Source: Tardiphaga alba (GTDB taxonomy: Bacteria; Pseudomonadota; Alphaproteobacteria; Rhizobiales; Xanthobacteraceae). From it: a DNA stretch of 64,000 nt. The stretch lies in the NCBI RefSeq assembly GCF_018279705.1, contig NZ_CP036498.1:3055001-3119000 (forward strand), written 5' to 3'. Positions 21,253-29,774 of this stretch are shown piece after piece. Numbering within the stretch: position 1 is the stretch's first letter; each line of letters starts with the position of its first letter. The translations under genes and the position numbers were made by a program. Under the pieces are notes generated by a model that was not told the origin of the DNA, ran no database searches, and worked only from the letters and a program-made list of their open reading frames with translations.

Positions 21253-21348
21253 GGCTTCCTCCGATTTATATTTTTTCCAGTTCTACCAGCGGCGTGGGCC
21301 GATGGATAGTGGGCGCGCATACTCCTCGCCGGTTCGAAGCGACACCCT

Positions 21349-21366
21349 GTCCCTAATTGTAGGGAC
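21349..21366. promoter_or_regulatory. Perfect palindrome, candidate regulator operator
   Basis: GTCCCTA-ATTG-TAGGGAC is a perfect inverted repeat with 7-base arms. It lies between the divergent LuxR regulator (97 bases from its start) and the importer operon (72 bases before the GTG at 21438). Its size and symmetry fit a dimeric activator or repressor site. The binding factor is inferred from position only. Confidence 0.5.
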
Positions 21367-21437
21367 TGACGCTTTGGGGACTGGTGGATACTTTCAGCAC
21401 ATCGGCACAATTGCGTCCGAGTGACTGGGGTATCTTT

Positions 21438-22472
21438 GTGGATCTCACCGTTCTCCTTTTCCTGTTCCAAGACGGAGTTATCAATGGAGCGGTTTATGCG
21501 CTCGTTGCGCTTGCTCTCGTGCTTGTTTTCGCAGTCACTCGCGTAATCCTCGTATCGCAGGGGGAATTCGTTGCCTTCGCTGCTCTGACCGTGTCCGCTC
21601 TCGAGAATGGCCGGGCACCCGGTACGATCTGGCTTCTCATCACCATGGGATTGCTTGCGGCGGCCTCAGAAATCGTCTTGTTTCGGAAGGATCTTGGCAT
21701 TGGACGCCTATGTCGCATCGCAGCATTCGATATTGCGTTGCCGGTTGGTCTCGCGTTCCTCACATGGACCGTCGCGCCGCTGAAACTCGGCACGTTCGCG
21801 AACAGCGTCGTCGCTATCCTTTTAATCTTGCCGATGGGCTCGATGCTGTATCGCATCGCGTTCCAGCCGATCGCGACAGCCAGCGTGCTGGTCCTGTTGA
21901 TCGCAGCATTCGGCGTACACTTCTCCCTGATGGGAGTCGGTTTGCTCTTCTTCGGGCCGGAGGGGGTCGGAACGACGCCCTTTTCGGCAGAGAGCTTCTC
22001 ACTCGGCACGCTGGTTGTGAGCGCTCAAAGCATCCTCGTCGTATGCGTAACGCTCATTGCGCTTTCAGTGTTCGCCGGCTTCTTCAACTGGACGATTTTC
22101 GGGAAAGCCCTTCGGGCTTCGGCTTCCAACCGCGTCGGTGCCCGTCTATCCGGGATCCCTGTCGAACTGGCGGGACAGGCCGCCTTCACGATAGCCGCAG
22201 GGCTGGGCGCAGTTTCCGGTGTGCTCGTCGGGCCGTTGACGACGATGTATTACGACAGCGGATTCCTGATCGGTCTTAAAGGGTTCGTAGCGGCCATTCT
22301 GGGAGGGCTGGTGAGCTTCCCGTTGACGGTCATCGCCGCACTCGTCGTTGGATTTGCCGAGTCGATGTTCTCATTCTGGGCAAGCTCTTTCAAGGAAGTG
22401 TTGGTGTTCAGTCTGATCGTCCCAATTCTCCTGTGGCGATCGCTCTATTCGACGTCGGGAGGGCACGGCTGA
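21438..22472 (+). CDS. livH: Branched-chain amino acid-type ABC permease (LivH)
   Basis: About 344 residues with eight or nine hydrophobic segments. It has the LivH opening VINGAVYALVALALVLVFAVTRVI (shown here as its start and end), a cytoplasmic coupling region with FGKALRASASNRVGARLSGI, and the closing QAAFTIAAGLGAVSGVL and KGFVAAILGGLVSFPLTVI. I prefer the GTG at 21438, which follows GGGG by 7 bases and puts the first membrane segment at the N-terminus; a GTG at 21384 would add 18 polar residues. Its stop overlaps the next start (TGATG at 22470-22474). It forms the first part of a HAAT-family importer. Confidence 0.85.
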   Translation: MDLTVLLFLFQDGVINGAVYALVALALVLVFAVTRVILVSQGEFVAFAALTVSALENGRAPGTIWLLITMGLLAAASEIVLFRKDLGIGRLCRIAAFDIALPVGLAFLTWTVAPLKLGTFANSVVAILLILPMGSMLYRIAFQPIATASVLVLLIAAFGVHFSLMGVGLLFFGPEGVGTTPFSAESFSLGTLVVSAQSILVVCVTLIALSVFAGFFNWTIFGKALRASASNRVGARLSGIPVELAGQAAFTIAAGLGAVSGVLVGPLTTMYYDSGFLIGLKGFVAAILGGLVSFPLTVIAALVVGFAESMFSFWASSFKEVLVFSLIVPILLWRSLYSTSGGHG

Positions 22473-24310
22473 TGGGCGCTGCATCGAAAATGAAGCGCTT
22501 CGTTGAGCCTGTTGCATTCCTGCTTGTTCTCGCCCTCGCAGTGAGCGGTGTTCTATCGAGCTTCACGGTTGCATTGATCAATGACATCGCGATTGCCAGT
22601 CTCGTTGCACTGGGGCTTGTCGTATTGACGGGCGTTGGCGGGATGACGTCGTTCGGGCAGGCCGCGTTCGTCGGCTTGGGCGCTTACACGACTGCGGTCC
22701 TGACTGTCCGGTATGGCCTGTCTCCGTGGCTTGCACTGGCGGCGTCCATCGTCGTCACCGGCGGTTGTGCGCTTTTGATCGGGGCCGTGACGGTGCGGCT
22801 TTCCGGTCATTACCTTCCCCTCGGGACGATCGCCTGGGGCATCTCATTCTACTATCTGTTCGGCAATATCGAATGGCTTGGCAGGCACGATGGTATTTCG
22901 GGTATTCCTCCACTGACTCTTGGCAACCACGCGATCACCGGCCAGAAAGAGTATCTGATCCTCACCCTCGGCGTCTTGTTCACCGCGATCCTGTTGACAC
23001 GCAATCTGTTGCGCGGGCGTGTAGGTCGAGCGGTTCGTTCACTGCGGGACGGCACCCATGCGGCCGAGGCGTTCGGCGTTCATCCCAGCACGGTCAAACT
23101 CATAGTCTTTGTGTTCGCAGCTATGCTCGCAGCGATCGCTGGTTGGCTGTATGCTCATTTTCAACGGTCTGTATCGCCAGGGCCATTCGGCATTACGGCG
23201 GGCACCGAGTATTTGCTGATGGCTGTTCTCGGCGGGGCAGGGCGGATTTACGGTGCGGTTCTGGGTGCCGCTCTCGTCATCCTTCTGCGGGATCAGCTTC
23301 AATCTTGGTTGCCGCATCTGCTTGGCGCTGGAAACTATGAAACCATTATCTTCGGTGCCGCGCTCGTTCTGCTGTTGAGAGGTGCGAGCGACGGTCTCTG
23401 GGCGAAGATCGCCGGACGTGAGGCTGCGATTGCTTTCGATTCTGCTTCGGGCGTTCTTACCGCTTCCAGAAAAGAACGACCGGCCAAGGACACGAAGTTG
23501 CTCGAGCTCCGGCACCTGAAAAAGGTGTTCGGCGGGCTGATCGCTGTGAATGACGTGACATTCGCAGTGCCTGCGGGCCGCATCGTCGGTCTGATCGGCC
23601 CGAACGGCGCCGGAAAGAGCACCACTTTCAATCTCGCGACGGGTGTCCTTACGCCCACGAGCGGAGAAGTGTGCTTTTGCGACGAAGCCTTGAAAACGAT
23701 CTCTCCCCAGGAAATGGCACGGCTCGGCGTGGGTCGTTCGTTTCAACATCCTGAGATCATGACGGACATGAGCGTCGTGGAGAACGTCATGCTTGGTGCC
23801 CATCTGCGCGGCCATGCGGGTGCAGTGAAAGCGATGTTGGGACTCGACCGTAAGGAAGAACTTGTACTTCACGCCATTGCCTGGCGGATGCTCCAGCGCA
23901 CCGGACTTGAAAAAGTCGCCCTGAGCCCTGCTGGGACATTGTCGTTGGGTCAGCTTCGCCTTCTCGAAGTCGCCAGAGCACTCGCTTTGGACCCGCTCAT
24001 CGTCCTCCTGGATGAGCCGGCTGCCGGTCTGCGAGTCTGCGAAAAACGGGAGTTGGCGAGATTGCTTCGCGAACTAAGACAGGAGGGCGTTGCAGTCCTC
24101 ATGGTGGAGCATGACATGGATTTCGTTATGAGTCTTGCCGACCACCTTATCGTTCTGGATTTCGGCAACCAGATCGCCGAGGGCGACGCGAACGGAATAC
24201 GAAGTAATCCGCGGGTTCTCGATGCGTATCTGGGAGGGCCGCGTGAGCAATTCCTTGCTATCGGTAAGCTCCCTTTCGGCGGGTTACGGATCCGCCGAGG
24301 TTTTGCATGA
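22472..24310 (+). CDS. Fused LivM permease-LivG ATPase
   Basis: A 612-residue fusion. Residues ~1-310 are a LivM permease (DIAIASLVALGLVVLTGVGG, SFGQAAFVGLGAY, then FVFAAMLAAIAGWLYAHFQ). A ~40-residue linker leads to a LivG ATPase at ~350-612 with Walker A GPNGAGKST, signature LSLGQLRLLEVARAL, Walker B LIVLLDEPAAGL and H-loop VEHDMDF. The ATG at 22472 overlaps the livH stop and follows GGAGG. Fused LivM-LivG proteins occur in Bradyrhizobium relatives. The final ~20 residues overlap the livF start in another frame. Substrates of this ABC class include branched-chain amino acids, aromatic acids and amides. Confidence 0.88.
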   Translation: MGAASKMKRFVEPVAFLLVLALAVSGVLSSFTVALINDIAIASLVALGLVVLTGVGGMTSFGQAAFVGLGAYTTAVLTVRYGLSPWLALAASIVVTGGCALLIGAVTVRLSGHYLPLGTIAWGISFYYLFGNIEWLGRHDGISGIPPLTLGNHAITGQKEYLILTLGVLFTAILLTRNLLRGRVGRAVRSLRDGTHAAEAFGVHPSTVKLIVFVFAAMLAAIAGWLYAHFQRSVSPGPFGITAGTEYLLMAVLGGAGRIYGAVLGAALVILLRDQLQSWLPHLLGAGNYETIIFGAALVLLLRGASDGLWAKIAGREAAIAFDSASGVLTASRKERPAKDTKLLELRHLKKVFGGLIAVNDVTFAVPAGRIVGLIGPNGAGKSTTFNLATGVLTPTSGEVCFCDEALKTISPQEMARLGVGRSFQHPEIMTDMSVVENVMLGAHLRGHAGAVKAMLGLDRKEELVLHAIAWRMLQRTGLEKVALSPAGTLSLGQLRLLEVARALALDPLIVLLDEPAAGLRVCEKRELARLLRELRQEGVAVLMVEHDMDFVMSLADHLIVLDFGNQIAEGDANGIRSNPRVLDAYLGGPREQFLAIGKLPFGGLRIRRGFA

Positions 24311-24967
24311 AATTTCCATTGATCTCCCGGAGGGGGAGATCGTCACGGTGATCGGTGCGAACGGGGCCGGAAAAACCACGATGCTCAATGCGCTGATCGG
24401 CCTGCATCCGAGCACGGGGAGCATCTCATTCGCAGGAACCCCTTTGGAAGGAAAGTCCGTTGAGAAGCGTGTCGGGTCCGGTCTGGGCCTAGTCCCGAAA
24501 GGCGCGAATTGTTCTCCGACATGACCGTCGAAGACAACCTGTTGCTCGGCGGGTTTGCGCGCCCGCGTCGCGAGCGTGGGGAGAATTTAGATTCGGTGAT
24601 GAAGAGATTTCCTCGGTTGCACGAACGGCGGCGGCAGTTGGCTGGTACCTTGTCAGGAGGCGAGCGGCAAATGCTGGCCATGGGACGCGCACTAATGGCC
24701 CGCCCGCGGTTGCTGATGCTTGACGAGCCAAGTTTAGGCCTCGCTCCAAAAATCATAAGCGACGTATTTGAACTACTTGTTCAGTTGCGTGAGACAGGCG
24801 TGACTATTTTGTTGGTCGAGCAAAATGCCAGGGCGGCGCTCAGGATCGCCGACTACGCATACGTCATGGAATTGGGCAAAGTCACATCATCCGGAATGCC
24901 TGCGGATATCGAACAGGACGAACGGTTGGTCGAGAGTTATCTGGGAATTGGCAAAAACACTTACTAA
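24243..24967 (+). CDS. livF: LivF ABC ATPase, frameshifted as given
   Basis: Two frames together make a LivF of normal length (about 240 residues). The first carries [22 protein letters not shown] and Walker [10 protein letters not shown] and ends in [13 protein letters not shown]; the second, open from about 24505, carries [15 protein letters not shown], signature [15 protein letters not shown], Walker [12 protein letters not shown] and VEQNARAAL. Restoring one G near 24496 gives the family motif [11 protein letters not shown] across the join, so a single base is missing. The start is GTG at 24243, inside the end of the LivM-LivG gene, with GGGAGGG upstream. It may be a sequencing error or an early inactivation inside a decaying island. 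Confidence 0.8.
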
Positions 24968-24981
24968 CAATGGAGCAGGGA

Positions 24982-26136
24982 ATGAAACGTAACAGGAAAA
25001 TCGCGATTCTGGCATCCTTCATGAGCATTGCCACCGTTGGCGGCGCCTATGCAGACGTCAAAATCGGCATCACGGTCAGTGCTTCGGGACCCGGCGCATC
25101 GCTCGGGCAACCCCAGATGAAGACGGTCGGCGCGCTGCCCAAAGAGATCGCGGGCGAAAAGATCACTTACATCGCACTCGACGACGAGTCGGATCCGACA
25201 AAGGGCGCGCAGAACGCCCGTAAGCTGGTGCTGGACGAAAAGGTCGATATCCTCATAGGCTCGTCTCTCTCGCCCGTATCTCTGCCATTGGTCGATATCG
25301 CGGCAGAGAATAAAACTCCGCTTCTCACTCTTGCAGCCGCCGCCGCCATCGTCGCGCCGATGGACGAGAAGCGAAAGTGGGCGTTCAAGGTCGTTCCGAA
25401 CGATGACCTGATGGCTGAAGCGATCCTGAAATACATTGGAAAAACTGGCGTCAAGACGATTGCCTATATCGGCGTCTCTGACGCGTATGGTGAAGGCTAT
25501 TATAAGGTATTGGCCGATCTTGCGCCGAAGTTGGGCATCAAGCTCCTCGGAAAAGAGGTCTATGCCAGAAGTGACGCGAGCGTCACGGGACAGGTTCTCA
25601 AGACGATCTCGTTGAAGCCAGAGGCGGTGTTCATCGCATCGGCTGGTACGCCTGCCGTGCTCCCCCAAAAGGCGCTGCGAGAGCGAGGTTACAAGGGCCC
25701 GATTTACCAGACCCACGGTATTGCCACGGACGACTTCGTCAAACTCGGCGGCAAAGATGTCGATGGCGCCATCTTTGCCGGGGAAGCCTACACCATCGCC
25801 GACGACCTCGAAGCGGGTAACCCGTTCAAAAAGATCACGTCTGAATACATCGAGGCATACAAGAAGAGCCAGAACCAATCGCCGGTGATTTTCGGAGCCC
25901 ACCTCTACGACTCGATGCAGCTTGTTGCAAACGCGTTACCGAGCGCTCTGAAGGCAGGCAAACCGGGAACGCCCGAATTTCGATCAGCAATCCGCGACAG
26001 CTTGGAGCTAACGAAGAATGTCTATCTAAACAACGGCCTCTCGAACATGAGCCCAGCCGATCACAACGGTTACGATGAGCGGTCGGCTTTCTTGATCAAA
26101 CTTGATCAAGGAAAGTTCAGGTTGCTGAAGGATTGA
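24982..26136 (+). CDS. ABC importer periplasmic binding protein (LivK/HAAT type)
   Basis: A 384-residue type I periplasmic binding protein. A signal peptide (MKRNRKIAILASFMSIATVG, cleavage after AYA) is followed by VKIGITVSASGPGASLGQP, the standard opening of this family, and by DDESDPTKGAQNARKLV, DILIGSSLSPVSLPL and HLYDSMQLVANAL. I chose the ATG at 24982 because GGAG lies 6 bases upstream; the ATG at 24970 lacks a ribosome site. It lies 14 bases after livF and closes the importer operon, followed by a strong terminator. The ligand cannot be read from the sequence; the neighbouring P450 and thioesterase suggest an aromatic or acyl compound. Confidence 0.88.
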   Translation: MKRNRKIAILASFMSIATVGGAYADVKIGITVSASGPGASLGQPQMKTVGALPKEIAGEKITYIALDDESDPTKGAQNARKLVLDEKVDILIGSSLSPVSLPLVDIAAENKTPLLTLAAAAAIVAPMDEKRKWAFKVVPNDDLMAEAILKYIGKTGVKTIAYIGVSDAYGEGYYKVLADLAPKLGIKLLGKEVYARSDASVTGQVLKTISLKPEAVFIASAGTPAVLPQKALRERGYKGPIYQTHGIATDDFVKLGGKDVDGAIFAGEAYTIADDLEAGNPFKKITSEYIEAYKKSQNQSPVIFGAHLYDSMQLVANALPSALKAGKPGTPEFRSAIRDSLELTKNVYLNNGLSNMSPADHNGYDERSAFLIKLDQGKFRLLKD

Positions 26137-26169
26137 GCTCTATGCCGTGAACCATCCGTCACGGATTTG

Positions 26170-26202
26170 GGCCTCCCGTGTTGGCACGGGAGGCCGTTTT
26201 TT
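26170..26202 (+). terminator. Rho-independent terminator of the importer operon
   Basis: A perfect 11-base stem (GGCCTCCCGTG / CACGGGAGGCC) with a TTGG loop, followed by GTTTTTT. It lies 33 bases after the binding-protein stop. Confidence 0.92.
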
Positions 26203-26257
26203 GCTTTGGTCTGCGCAGAGAATGCGTCGAGCACTATGCCGAACACCGAGATAACAT

Positions 26258-26712
26258 ATGAGCAACGATGTCCCTCCGGGACCGGATTTTATCGACGGCG
26301 AATTCAAGACATTCTCTCGAGGGGTGATTGTCGAATGCGGACATTGCGCCCCTGCGGGCATTGTTTTTCACCCCCGCTTTCTGGAGTATTTTGACAGAAG
26401 TTCTGCAGCCTATTTCGAGACGGTTGCAGCTTTTCGCTCAGTGCGCTCCAACGTGACTTCGGATTTGCGGGATTTCCCATCGTGGAATCGACGGTTCACT
26501 TCGATGGGCTGTGCGCTACGATGATCTTATTGTCATTCACCGCAATCTCTGCGATCCGGAACTCCAGTTTTGACATAAGGCACTGCGGCGTTAATCGAAA
26601 TCAAATGGCCGCGAGATGCTTCCAAACACGTGTTTGGCGCGCTTCATCTGCCGATAAAGGGCTTCGATCAAGTCCTGTTCCGGAACAGATCATCGCTTCG
26701 GTCCGGCGGTAA
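26258..26712 (+). pseudogene. 4HBT-family acyl-CoA thioesterase, broken in several places
   Basis: The first frame encodes a recognisable hotdog thioesterase N-terminus: GVIVECGHCAPAGIVFHPRF and LEYFDRSSAAYFE, where the usual aspartate of the DPAGIV active-site motif is alanine or shifted. The protein then continues in a second frame from about 26431 (SALQRDFGFAGFPIVESTVHF), in a third near 26510 (RYDDLIVIH), and returns to the second near 26540 (SAIRNSSFDIRHCGVN, then QTRVW and a PVPEQII end). One missing base explains the first two joins; the third needs two missing bases or one extra. The gene is therefore dead or very badly sequenced. It sits between the importer and the P450. Confidence 0.7.
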
Positions 26713-26724
26713 ATTCACATTCGG

Positions 26725-27912
26725 TCATGAAGTTCTGGCTTTGACTTCATTCCATGCGACAGGAAGTGAGAGCAGGCCTCGGAAAGCCCAGCCACCGAGC
26801 TTGACTGCGTTGCGGTCCGTGATCCGCAGATTTGTCAGCCTGGCGAACATCTGTGGAAGTGCCACCTCGGCGACCATCGCTCTGGAAGCCCAAGCTCCCG
26901 CACAGAAATGGGGACCGGCGCCAAAGGCGACGCTTTTCGAAGTATCCCGCTTCACGTCAAAGCTGTCGGCCCGATCGAAATAAGACTCATCCCGATTGGC
27001 TGAACTGTAAAAAAGGAAAATACGATCGCCCTCGTCAAAGCGTACGTCGCGGATCGACCAAGACTTGGCGATACGCCGCGGAACCATGCCAATTGGCGAT
27101 ATCCATCGGGCGTACTCCTCGAAAGCGTTGAGCCATGAGGCATCGCCCTTTCTCACTGCAGCAAGCTGGTCGGGATCATCAAGGAGCGCCCATGTTGTGC
27201 CTGCAATCGCGTCACGGGGCTCGTTTTGGCCTCCGCTAATCGCAAGCTTGATGTTGGCGCGTACACTGTCCATAGGCATCCCCGAAGCAACCATCGTGCT
27301 GAGGAGGCTCAGATTAGGGTGCCTCTCCAGCACTGGGAGCATGTCGTCGATGGCGGCGTCGATGCCCGCAGTGGCTTCGTGACACCGGGCTTCCGCGGCG
27401 GGATCGCCCGTATAATTGGAAATGCCGTCGATCATCCCTTGAGACCAGGCGTTCATGTCCTGGTAGCGCATGTTTGTTAGTCCCGTGATGGACTTTAGGC
27501 ATTCAGCGGAGAATGGCAGTGCAATGTCGGCGACGAAATCTGCGTGACCGTCATTCGGTAGACTGGAAATGAGCGCGTCGGCGTGTGCGCGAAATTGTTC
27601 GAGCCACTGGGTTGCAACCGCCTTCGGCGATACGGCTTTGAAGAACGGTTGGCGCTCCTTGAGATGGGCTTCGCCGTCTTTGCGCATCATGTTTTGTCCC
27701 ATCAGCTTCGTCATGAGACCGGTGGGCTGATCAGAACTGAATACGTCGATCATTTTCTCGCAGGCGAAAATATCGTCTCGACCGCACAACACGGTACTGC
27801 CTAGCTGGTTGATGTGCGCGATAGGTGTATCTCGTCTCAGCCTCGACAAAGTCGGGTAGGGGTCCTTCCAGAATTCCGAGACGTCAATATCGATCCGGGG
27901 GGCGTTGCTCAC
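26725..27912 (-). CDS. Cytochrome P450
   Basis: A complete 395-residue bacterial P450. The haem-binding loop is FGAGPHFCAGAW with the ligand Cys337. The K-helix ExxR is E266-R269 (EEYAR), and the meander motif is SANRDESYF...FDVKR. The I-helix reads ISGGQNEPRDAIAG (about 226-238) in place of the common AGxDTT, so the usual acid/threonine pair is replaced by E-P-R-D. It needs separate ferredoxin and reductase partners, which are not nearby. It is convergent with the thioesterase remnant and adjacent to the integrase remnant on the same strand. Likely an oxygenase for the compound brought in by the importer (inference). Confidence 0.9.
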   Translation of the reverse strand: MSNAPRIDIDVSEFWKDPYPTLSRLRRDTPIAHINQLGSTVLCGRDDIFACEKMIDVFSSDQPTGLMTKLMGQNMMRKDGEAHLKERQPFFKAVSPKAVATQWLEQFRAHADALISSLPNDGHADFVADIALPFSAECLKSITGLTNMRYQDMNAWSQGMIDGISNYTGDPAAEARCHEATAGIDAAIDDMLPVLERHPNLSLLSTMVASGMPMDSVRANIKLAISGGQNEPRDAIAGTTWALLDDPDQLAAVRKGDASWLNAFEEYARWISPIGMVPRRIAKSWSIRDVRFDEGDRIFLFYSSANRDESYFDRADSFDVKRDTSKSVAFGAGPHFCAGAWASRAMVAEVALPQMFARLTNLRITDRNAVKLGGWAFRGLLSLPVAWNEVKARTS

Positions 27913-27943
27913 GTTCCAGTCCTCAGCTTAGCTGGGAATCACG

Positions 27944-29055
27944 CTAGACGGCTTTGCTATCGCCGTCTGTCCCCATAGCTTGGGACAAGTTGAGATTGCC
28001 GCCTCCGAGCTTTATCACTGAGCAAAACCTGCATCGCGCTCCCGAAGATGGTCCTTGTAGCTGTGTCGCAAGGAGTGGATCGTCTGCTTCAGCGGAACAT
28101 GAACGGCCTGCGGCTTTCATCAATCGAAGTAAGCGCTGCACGTCTTCGACTTGCAGATGGGCGATTTCGCCGAGGCGTGCGCCTGTGAGGGCACAAAGCA
28201 AGGGAATATACTTGTCGTCCGGACGCTTGCATCGGGCTGCAACTGGAACTTGTTCAGGTTTTCGATCGGCAGGCCCTCGCGGCGGACTGCAGCGGATGCG
28301 CTTCGTGGATGCGTGACGTAAAGATCTTCATGTGCAAGCGAGAATACGTCATGCGCGTACGTCGCTCGGATCACCTTCCAAACCGCGCGAAACTGGCTGA
28401 GATATTCTGCTCGCGTAGCCTTGGGTCCGTCGCCCAGCTCTTCGGCAGAGAAGGCCGAGAGATGTCGCATAGGTCTGGACGTCGAGCGGAGAATGTTCAG
28501 AGATGCGCTTGTCGCCGATGATCGAGGCGAACGACGCGGTAGCCCGTCGCAGGCGTGCGATGTAGCCTTCTGACTTTTGATCAAGTGCATCCGCTTTCGC
28601 TGCGATCACCATCTCAGCGGCGACGCTCAGTATCGGCAGCTCCCCGGTGATCGGTTTCGACTGTGCCATGCGGTCTAGCATTCGGTCGTACGTTGACTTC
28701 TCATGCACGGGGATGGACTGGTCGGATAGGAAGTCGCTCGGCCTTGCTCGATGTCGTTGATCGCGCCACTGGCTCGCAGCGCGTCGAAGTTTGCGCGCGA
28801 TTCTTGGTTCTTTAGGTCGGCCAATTGGGACGCGAGCTCGGCGAGCGCATCACGGTATCTCTAGACATTTCGACGATCCCCATTTGTGCTGTCGCGTATC
28901 CCGCAAGAATGCGTGAACGACGTGTTGCCTCCGCCAACGGGAGCGGCCCGAGGCGAATTCGGACGGGGCAGCACCATACTTGTGAGGAATTGTTTCTGGA
29001 TCGCGAGTTGGAACGTCCAACCGCTTTTACCTCGAAGCCAAAGGAAATCGGGCAT
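27944..29055 (-). pseudogene. Tyrosine recombinase (integrase) remnant
   Basis: Read down the minus strand through several frames, the pieces of a phage-type integrase appear in order: MPDFLWLRGKSGWTFQLAI at 29055 (N-terminal arm-binding region), RLGPLPLAEATRRSRILAG, DALAELASQLADLKNQE, then EGYIARLRRATASFASIIGDK (core-binding domain), LTGARLGEIAHLQVEDV (catalytic box I with its Arg), and IHSLRHSYKDHLRE (box II, HxLRH) near 28090-28040. At least four frame changes, with both +1 and -1 sense, separate them. It starts 69 bases from the 3' end of tRNA-Glu, the likely former attachment site. Confidence 0.78.
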
Positions 29056-29123
29056 GTGTAGGAACCCGTGTAGGCTACACAGTCCGGACAGCGTCTCTCT
29101 CAATGATTTCAATGGCTTGAGCT

Positions 29124-29198
29124 TGGCGCTCCCTAGCGGAATCGAACCGCTCTCTCCACCGTGAAAGGGTGGCGTCCTAACCGATAGACGAAGGGAGC
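29124..29198 (-). tRNA. tRNA-Glu (anticodon UUC)
   Basis: A 75-base cloverleaf on the minus strand: acceptor GCTCCCT/AGGGAGC, anticodon arm CCACC-CTTTCAC-GGTGG giving UUC, T arm GCGGTTCGATTCCGC, discriminator G and an encoded CCA. Its 3' end faces the integrase remnant. Confidence 0.97.
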
Positions 29199-29519
29199 AA
29201 AAATGCCGGTCCAACCAACGCCCGGGATCGGGGCTGAAGACCGTCACTTCGCACGGTTATGTAAAAACGACTGGAACATCAGTGCGTTATGATGTCAGCC
29301 GGGCGCTGGATGAAGCCATAAGCAAATCAATTCAGCGCCAGTGGGCGAACGTATAGTGACCTTTGGCGGGGTCGGCAAGTCATCTGATGCGGTATCTTTG
29401 CAAACAATCCCATCGCCGTGGATAAGCCGCCGCGCGGTCCCCATCGGCAAGTTGACGCAGGATCGCAACGCTTCTTAAAGCCCGCCGTTTTAAAGGAGAA
29501 AGGGGACGCGGAGAGTGCC
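29199..29519. other. Intergenic, no gene recognised
   Basis: About 320 bases between tRNA-Glu and the PilZ gene. They should hold the tRNA promoter (minus strand) and the PilZ-gene promoter. I see no convincing coding frame; only an AAAGGAGAAAGGGG stretch close to the PilZ start stands out. Confidence 0.4.
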
Positions 29520-29774
29520 ATGGCAGTGACGAAGAAGCGCGATGTGCGGCGGTCAGTTCATCAGGCTGGATGGATCACGCTCGATGGCGGCTTCGCGGCA
29601 CGGCCATGCAATGTGCTCGACCTGTCAACCACGGGCGCCAAGCTGGTGGTGGAAGATCCGACGTCCGTGAGCAACAAGATGCGGCTTGCCTTTACCCGCG
29701 ATGCACGTACCGGGCGCAACTGCGAAGTGGTCTGGCGACGCGGGAAGACGCTGGGCGTTCGCTTCATCGGATGA
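29520..29774 (+). CDS. PilZ-domain protein
   Basis: An 84-residue protein that is almost only a PilZ domain: KKRDVRRSVHQAGWITLDGG supplies the arginine-rich N-terminal switch (RxxxR type), CNVLDLSTTGAKLVVEDP is the D/NxSxxG block, and VVWRRGKTLGVRFIG is the closing strand pair. PilZ domains bind cyclic di-GMP, and both ligand motifs are present. I chose the ATG at 29520, preceded by GGAGAG. Its stop overlaps the start of a small membrane-protein gene (ATGA), so the two are probably co-translated. Confidence 0.82.
   Translation: MAVTKKRDVRRSVHQAGWITLDGGFAARPCNVLDLSTTGAKLVVEDPTSVSNKMRLAFTRDARTGRNCEVVWRRGKTLGVRFIG

Larger units (their letters stand above)
19640..29198. mobile_element. Decaying genomic island ending at tRNA-Glu
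   Basis: On the right the block is bounded by tRNA-Glu, with an integrase remnant starting 69 bases from the tRNA 3' end in the same orientation, the classical layout of a tRNA-targeting island. Inside are an ABC importer, a P450, a broken thioesterase, a LuxR gene and a LysR fragment: accessory catabolic content with a high share of broken genes. The left limit is a guess, placed after the exoprotein gene. I looked for a second copy of the tRNA-Glu 3' end near 19.6 kb and did not see one. Confidence 0.5.
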
